DNA of 64,000 bases, taken from contig JAGMWG010000003.1 in assembly GCA_020744225.1 (NCBI GenBank), forward strand, positions 1,240,001-1,304,000, written 5' to 3'. The translations under genes and the position numbers were made by a program. Source of the DNA: Paraphoma chrysanthemicola. Lineage: Eukaryota; Ascomycota; Dothideomycetes; Pleosporales; Phaeosphaeriaceae. Shown here piece after piece: positions 58,036-64,000 of the stretch; positions within the stretch are counted from its first letter, which is position 1, and the number at the start of each line of letters is the position of its first letter. The notes below the pieces were generated by a model, which was not told the origin of the DNA, searched no databases, and saw nothing but the letters and a program-made list of their open reading frames with translations.

Positions 58036-61000
58036 CTATTGCAACTTGAGATCTTCTTCACTCAACACACCATACAGCTTTTCTATCTCCTGCCCAATTA
58101 TCCCGAGATCATGCGCCAACTGACCGGTTACCAAAGCTGTTATACGCGTTAGGTGAATTATTAATCTGAAAGATGAAGGTTATGTACTTACCATATGCGT
58201 ACAACAACTCGTAGTCTTCATCCTTTGCAATCACTTTTCCCAAACCAGTCTGTCTAAATTCAAAGACCTTGGCCAACAGTCGATCTCGTGTATGCTCAAC
58301 GTTTGGTAGTACATCATTTAGTGGATACGCCAACTTCATGGAAGATGCCATGACTGGTGGTTGTCAGTGTTTGTATGCGGGTCTTTCGTTTAGAAGCACA
58401 ACGTACCAGAGAACAAATGGCTGATGCGCCAACTCAATTCGGTCCACTCTTTCTTTGTATACTTCAGTACCTCGCGCTCGCCTTCCGAAGCTTCGAACTC
58501 CTTCCAGATGATCACGTTCATTGCGTGAAAGCTGTCCAGAATACGACTCGTCGCGCCTAGAATGACCTTGAAGCTCTTGTCCGGGAATGGTCCTCGGAGT
58601 TCAAATTCTGCCGCCGCTGCTGCGCGTAGAGTATCAAGATGGTTGAGGAAGCGCCGAAGCTCAAGTTCTTCATGCTCAGTCATGTACGATCCTGGATGGC
58701 GTGGATTATTCAGATCGGCGTCTAGAAGTGTCTTCAGAGGTCCGCGCTTCCAGATGAGACCCATCTTGAGCCAGAGCAATGATGTGCCTTTCTTGACTTT
58801 GCGGCGTGCTGAGATGGGCCAGATAAGCCTGGTGACGATAATGCCCCAGAGACAGCCAACCATGACGGCGACCACACGATGCAAGACGATCTCCCATATT
58901 TCAGGTGAGACGCCGCCTTCATCATCATCGTCATCATCGTCCTTGACGGAAAGCGAATACGCGTAAAGAGCGGACAGATTGTACGTCAGGAAGATGAAGC
59001 GACCCATGGGGCCTTTGCCTTTGCCAACAATAATGTAAAAGCAGACTAGTGATACGAGCCAGCCAAAGAAGCCCAGCAGGAGCGCGTGATCATCAGCTGC
59101 GATCCATGCTGCAATCGCGAATACTGCCCCGAGGCATGTACCAGCAAATCGCTGAAAGCCAGTAGTGTTGGAGGCACCGATAGTCTGTTTCGAAATCAGT
59201 CACTAACAAGATGGAATGACCCTACACTATGTGTACGTACCATGGAACACACCAACATGTACGAGAGCAAACCCCATTCGCCACGCCAATGGCCGTATAG
59301 TTCTCGTGTTCCGGAGATGAAAGACCACATAGCATAAAGAATTGCGCCTATGCCAACCTTCACGGCATACTTGAGATCATCTCGCCTGAACACCGACAGC
59401 GCTACCCATGTACGGTATGATAATGGCTGCTCGTGAATCGGCTTGTAGGGATCGCCACGCGTGTCCCGACGGTATATAGGGTTGTGAATCTCGTGTGAGC
59501 CACCAGGTGTTTGGGTATCATCCTCGTGGACGAGGCTCTCGGCTTCTGCAAAAGTCAGCGCATTCGCACCAATGAACATAGAATCCCAACGAACCTGAGT
59601 CCTCGCCAGATTGCTTCTTCTTGCGAGATTGCCAGAATTTTAGCCATGTCCAAGTCCTGCGTCTTGGATAAGAATTGACGTTGGTTTTCAGTTCCTCCAA
59701 TATATCAAGGAAGGTCACCATGTCTTCCGCAAAGTCTTGCAGCGATGAACTGAAGTAGCCGCAACTTGCTGCTACCTCTTCGTAGTCTGCGGCAACAGAC
59801 GCGGAGCCGGCCTTCGGCGGGATTCTATTCCTATAAACAATGGACAGAGCCTCTCGTCGAGCGTTAGTGAAGAGAACTTTCGCATCGATAAGACTATGCC
59901 GAAAGTGCTCGTTGATGGCCATGTTATATTCGGGTCCGGGTCCGAAAGGAAGTTCAGAGAGCACTTCTCGGAGTGTGTAGGCTAGAGATTTCTGACTTTG
60001 TTAGCACGTCAATGTTCGCTGTTGAACACGCGCCACCTACCATAGGAGGACCCAGATGTGCAATGAAGACGGAGAACATGTCAGCGGGCGTGAGGTTATT
60101 GTGAATAAAGCTTGGGATCCTAATGGAGCTGCTGTGTTTCTGGCTGGACTCATCATCAGAAACATCTGCAGAAGCGAAAGCGGAAGCCTCGGCGGAGCTT
60201 TCGGGGACCTCATCAATGGAGGCAAGAATGCTACTTCGTCTTTCTACATGGCTGAGGCTAGGCGATGCCAGCTGTGGAGGGCTTTGAGAAACGGTATGAT
60301 CTGAAAAGATCGACGATGTTACGGTTCCGTTGCCAGGCACATTTTCTGATGGCGTCCCGTTCGCCTCGGACTGCGCAAGCAATTGAAATTGCGTCTCCGC
60401 AGCACTACGAAGTCCTCCAATACTCTGCATCAACTTCTCCAAGCACTTTACAAGCCGAGCGTTGATCTTGAATTCCTGCTCAGTGCCCAGCGCATAATGT
60501 TCGAACTTCGCCTCTCCGAGATTCTTTACAAGGGTCTTGAATGTAGCGTTGCTCTGATTCGTTGCTTTGGTGAACGTGTCGCTCTTGAGGTCTTGTTCGG
60601 TGCCGGACAGAAAGCTGCGGGTAATGCTGTTGAGGATCTCTGCCATTGCATCGGTGGACTTGATGAAGGTGTTGCGAAACTCGTTGCGCGCGGAGGTAGG
60701 ACGAACGAGGAGCGATACTGCAGCAGATGCAGAGCAGCCCATTATGACCATCTTCAGCACCTGCCATACTTTATTGTACGAGAACATGCCAGCCTGGACG
60801 GCGCCTTCTTTTGTGAGGATAGTGATCAAGGCGAGCGATGTCAAGGAGCAGGCAACGTTGACGAGAGGATTGCCTAGCTTGTGTTTAGTCCATCCGACAA
60901 GCCCAAGTCCTCCTCCAACAAAGACAATAAGCACGATGATGTGCCCTAGCACAAGTTTATGATGTCCGCCAAAGTACGTTGACACGGCCATGCTCGAAAA

Positions 61001-61538
61001 TGAAATGAACGCTGCATACAGGAATGCAGCAAACGCCAACATAACTGCTTCTAGCATGCTTCCTGCGGACCGGGCGGGGTGGAAGTAAACGGTGATGGTC
61101 GCGACAATGTGCTTCCCATCGTTCTTGCCCAGAAGCCCAGCGATGGCAGGCACAAAGGTTGCCAGCGACCCGAGTATATATGCGAGCGAGCATTTCAGGA
61201 TGCCAATGCCGGTGGGAGAGGTCCAGTATGCATGCGCCTGCCGGTACTTCCAATAACATGTCTCCTTCCACCGGTCTGTTCGTCCCAACTCCTGGTGTCG
61301 CGCCGAGTCGAACTGGCCGGGCGCGAGCAGAAATTCGGACGACTCGGTCGGACGATGGGTCGCTCTGCGGAGGGTGAAGCTCTTCTTGACGCGTTCGCCC
61401 GTTCGGGGCTGGATCATTGTGGCCGACCGTAGCTAGATTCAATGGTGAGCTGCATGATCATGCACGCGCATCGAGTGCTGGACTTACGCTGGGCCGCAGA
61501 AAGCGGCGCTCAGCCGGCGTCTGCGGGGCTTCGCTCAT
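58036..61538 (-). CDS. ArAE/FUSC-type multi-pass membrane protein (Bre4-like)
   Basis: Large integral membrane protein of the fungal aromatic-acid-exporter family (relatives of yeast Bre4). Seven exons, 61538-61488, 61432-60041, 59991-59595, 59545-59241, 59184-58407, 58353-58192 and 58136-58036, give 1061 residues in frame. Exon 1 (17 codons, MSEAPQTPAERRFLRP) is joined to RSATMIQPRTGERV by a clean GTAAGT-CTAG intron. A first set of hydrophobic spans lies at about 85-255 (SLAYILGSLATFVPAIAGLL, MLAFAAFLYAAFISFSS, LGHIIVLIVFVGGGLGLVGW). A cytoplasmic-like region follows, then a second membrane block around 660-860 (AVKVGIGAILYAMWSF, LLLGFFGWLVSLVCFYIIVG, VVAVMVGCLWGIIV) with an acidic loop of seven Asp. 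The substrate is unknown. The stop is 95 bp from that of the FAD dehydrogenase. Confidence 0.9.
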
Positions 61539-61972
61539 CGTGAGAAATCAGCGATGGTGGGAATACTTGACTGCCTAGGACATTGCGAAGAGGTGAGCGA
61601 GACGCGCCGCGGAGGAGGCGGGTTACGATTCAGTGCTGTGCACCCTGCAGCCGCGCAGCTCACCCCGGACGATGATGACATGTGGCGCTGGCGCAAAGCT
61701 CCAGCCACAAGCGTGGCTGGTGTAGCGGAACCACTTAGCGGTATGAAGGAGCGCCGGCGTCCTCTTTGACCATCTACGCAAACCGCCCAGAATATAAGGT
61801 CTTGCGCCGATAGTGACAAGGGGACGCGGTGGACCTCTAGCGCACTCGAAACGCGAACGAGGTTGGCCGTTTGACTCCAGTGCTCTTCTTTGTTAAGAGG
61901 CAGGGCCCCCACACACCACAACCGCTCGTCACGACAACCACCAAACTCATCACAACTAAAGAAGCGCCGACA
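61539..61972. promoter_or_regulatory. Divergent promoter region, ArAE gene and 61973 gene
   Basis: This 434 bp region separates divergent start codons. A minus-strand frame covers most of it but has no motif. Just before 61973 the plus strand is A/C-rich, typical of a leader. Confidence 0.5.
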
Positions 61973-62470
61973 ATGGATGAAGAAGACGATCTTGACATAG
62001 CCGCCGCCATGGGCTTTTCGTCTTTCGGCGGCGCGAAGAAGAGAAAATATGATCAGACCAACTCTCCGAAAACTCCCTCGGTAATGGATGCCAGCGGTGC
62101 CAATTCGACTGAGCTTGGAGTGAGGCCGAAAAAAACCGCAAGCGATGATTCAGAAGTTGCAGGACCGACAACAGCGGGAACCAAACTATCGACGAGTACC
62201 AAAAAAGCACCACCACCAACGGGACTAGCCGACTTCCTTGCTCGAGCTCAAACGCTACCTGACAAGCCGTCCACTGCGCAGCAAGATGCCTCAACACCTA
62301 CTCAAGCGGACCCATCCTCTCTAGAAACGATTTCTTTTGGCGGACCATCGATCTCTAGAGCCGAGCTCAATGCGCTAAAATTTGGTGTGAAGAACGACAA
62401 TGGAGACACTGCTTACTTCCTACCGAGTTTCGTAGAGGACCCGTGGGAGAAGCTGAATAGTGGGAAGTGA
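61973..62470 (+). CDS. Small conserved fungal protein of unknown function
   Basis: Single exon, 165 residues. The protein starts with an acidic patch MDEEDDLD, then IAAAMGFSSFGGAKKRKYD, a short block I associate with small nuclear or RNA-related fungal proteins but cannot name. A Ser/Thr-rich, Lys-containing linker follows. A second block (TGLADFLARAQTLPDKPS) and a C-terminal block (ISRAELNALKFGVKNDNGDT and AYFLPSFVEDPWEKL) look conserved and folded on binding. No enzyme motif is present. The ATG context CACAATGG... is good. KKRK could serve as a nuclear signal. The function is unknown. Confidence 0.75.
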   Translation: MDEEDDLDIAAAMGFSSFGGAKKRKYDQTNSPKTPSVMDASGANSTELGVRPKKTASDDSEVAGPTTAGTKLSTSTKKAPPPTGLADFLARAQTLPDKPSTAQQDASTPTQADPSSLETISFGGPSISRAELNALKFGVKNDNGDTAYFLPSFVEDPWEKLNSGK

Positions 62471-62751
62471 ATGGACATTGCGGTCTAAGAGGCTGAAGAA
62501 TGCAAATGAATGGAACACAGCTTGCGAATGATTACCACGACAGGATTTCAAGGCTCTATATGACATGGCCCCAAAGTAGGTTGGCTAAATGGGGACAAAT
62601 TAGGTGGACCTTGTTCTGGCATTTCCAGCCCTCGGTGTATGAGAGGGACACATGCTCGAGCACATAAATCTGTCCGCCGTTCCGCCGGCCGAACAACATG
62701 AAAAAAGTAGGCGCTGAGGCATGTTCATCAAAGTTTCAGCAATTCATCAAG

Positions 62752-63193
62752 ATGAGGAGCGTAACAGTGAGTTCACACAATAAGTAACATCAAAACGAAG
62801 AAGTAGCTACTCCTTATTCATCTCAATCCTTCGAAACTCGCGCTTCGCAGCACTACCAACATCTACCCGACAATCTCAAGCACCATCACCCTCAACCATC
62901 CACTCACCCACCGCGCCCATCTCCGCTCAATCCCACTCTACCACGATCCGCCCCACCATCCCATTATCGTCCCTTTCCACGAGGCCCTCTCATCCCTGAC
63001 CCCATCCACCTCTCGCTACCACCTGTCACCCGTCACTCCACAAACTGATAACCTAGCATTTGACACTCCGCCCACCCGACGCCACGGTCACACTACCGGC
63101 ACCTGGGCACACGGGATCCAAGCATCGCTTGCCCCCATCCTCGTGCCGTGGCACAACGATACTTCCGGCCCGGCACTCACCGCCTTGAGGTAG
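62752..63193 (+). CDS. Candidate short spliced ORF, His/Pro/Thr-rich
   Basis: An open frame of 129 codons runs from 62807 to a TAG at 63193 without any ATG, so it needs an upstream exon. Joining ATGAGGAGCGTAACA (62752-62766) through GTGAGT to AGTAG (62767-62806) keeps the frame and gives 133 residues starting MRSVTLLLIHLNPSK. The body looks protein-like: HPLTHRAHLRSIPLYHD, PIIVPFHEALSSLTPSTSRY, then FDTPPTRRHG, GTWAHGIQASLAPILVPWHN. Third positions are mostly C, as in nearby genes. Against it: the intron would be only 40 bp, I recognise no family, and the sequence just past the TAG (TGGGTGAGCAACCGG) also looks coding, so this may be a broken gene. Confidence 0.35.
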
Positions 63194-64000
63194 TGGGTGA
63201 GCAACCGGTGAGTAGCACTTGGGCCGCGATACTTCCGATTTGCGAGAATACGAGTTCGCGTGATGAAACGAGGAGCTGATGTTGTGCGTGCTGCGGGCCA
63301 GGGTTTGGAGTGCAAGGATTAGGGTGCTTTTCCCTTGCGTGGGAACCAGAGGGCTGGACCCTGACTGGATTATCGTGGTCTGTCGTGTTACTTGCGTAAG
63401 CTCAGGGAGTAGGTACTATTTGTAGCGACGGTAATGCAAAAATCAAAGTACCCGATTGTGTACTCTCGATTCATGCGACGGGCCGATGGTACATGTGAGG
63501 TTGTAGTAAAAGGTCACATGATATCGCTTAGCATTCCAAGGTCCCGATGCCATGCGAGTTCAAGGTTGTGTCCCTGTACGACGGACAGGACTTCGGCGAC
63601 ATGAGGGGGAGCTTAGTCATAGTGGAAGGAGCGATGTCGCTGGGCAGGTTTGTTGAGCAAGTCACGAGAAAAGAGATTCATTACAAGAAGCTATTTACGC
63701 ATGACGAGCCATTTGCGCCTCATGAGGCGGTGGCTGTCATCTTGGTCATACAGGCCGTTACATCAACATGTGGCGAAATGAAAGAGCGAGGAACCTAAAG
63801 CAGACCCTCGTGACGGACCTCATGGTCACCAGCCACAAGTCTCCAGACCATTCCTGCGCCAGCCCAAACGCAGTGACGACAAGATAATGCAAAGAAACCA
63901 AGAGAAAGCCACAGTCTAGCCACTGGAAGATGGAGCCTCACCATCTCATTCCCATTCGCCCAAGCCAGACGAATCGTGAGGAAGGAGCTCCATCAGTTCG
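63194..64000. other. Right-edge stretch, no confirmed gene
   Basis: A plus-strand frame of about 80 codons (to 63798) has no recognisable motif. At the very edge, the minus strand from 64000 to a TGA at 63946 reads ELMELLPHDSSGLGEWE, which could be the last 17 codons of a gene lying to the right. That is too short to call. Otherwise nothing was seen. Confidence 0.4.

Noticed and set aside
53059..61538. A metabolic gene cluster of allantoicase, MOSC protein, FAD dehydrogenase and ArAE membrane protein
   Set aside because: The four belong to unrelated processes as far as the families tell, they alternate in strand, and there is no shared regulator or backbone biosynthetic enzyme.
1..64000. CRISPR arrays, insertion sequences, retrotransposons, rRNA operon
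   Set aside because: I saw no regularly spaced direct repeats, long terminal repeats, transposase or reverse-transcriptase motifs, or rRNA sequence by reading through the window. Diverged elements could be missed by eye.

Overview
This is nuclear DNA of a filamentous ascomycete (Pezizomycotina, most likely a Dothideomycete). The evidence is the gene content (a CatB-type secreted catalase, a PilB-type eisosome protein, a flotillin, a group X hybrid histidine kinase, an ArAE/FUSC-type membrane protein), spliceosomal introns mostly of 44-60 bp with GTRNGT donors and CTRAC branch points, and mixed gene orientation without operons. The species call is inference. I joined exons by hand using splice consensus, reading frame and family conservation. 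For almost every multi-exon gene the exon lengths add up to a multiple of three.

Layout: a secreted catalase runs off the left edge (minus strand). A 2.2 kb stretch without a recognisable gene follows, then a PilB-like eisosome protein and the COPII coat subunit Sec24 (both plus). A 3 kb non-coding stretch holds a tRNA-like Pol III unit at 9148-9287. Next come a C2H2 zinc-finger regulator and an Mtf2-like mitochondrial protein (plus), then the large N-recognin Ubr1 (minus). The respiratory subunit Qcr9 (minus) and the exon-junction-complex disassembly factor PYM (plus) are divergent. Flotillin (minus) and a small conserved protein (plus) form another divergent pair, followed by a kinesin-10 with a C-terminal helix-hairpin-helix (minus) and a secreted Ser/Thr/Pro-rich protein (plus).

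The middle holds an F-box-like gene with a one-base frameshift, a short Cys-rich ORF, a coiled-coil protein (minus) and a 2370-residue group X hybrid histidine kinase (minus). This kinase shares a 660 bp promoter region with an ankyrin-DIL protein. The right part has allantoicase (purine breakdown), an mARC-like MOSC protein, a TcuA-like FAD dehydrogenase ending in a peroxisomal SRL tripeptide, an ArAE-type transporter and a small acidic protein. A low-confidence spliced ORF lies near the right edge.

The genes look like housekeeping and signalling functions rather than one pathway. Several neighbours are tail-to-tail with only 95-200 bp between stop codons. I see no transposon, CRISPR array or biosynthetic cluster, and no convincing new multi-gene system. 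The most unusual signals are gene-structure oddities: a start codon split by an intron, a GC-AG intron, a possible one-base microexon, a 14-base exon, and a single-base lesion in the F-box gene.
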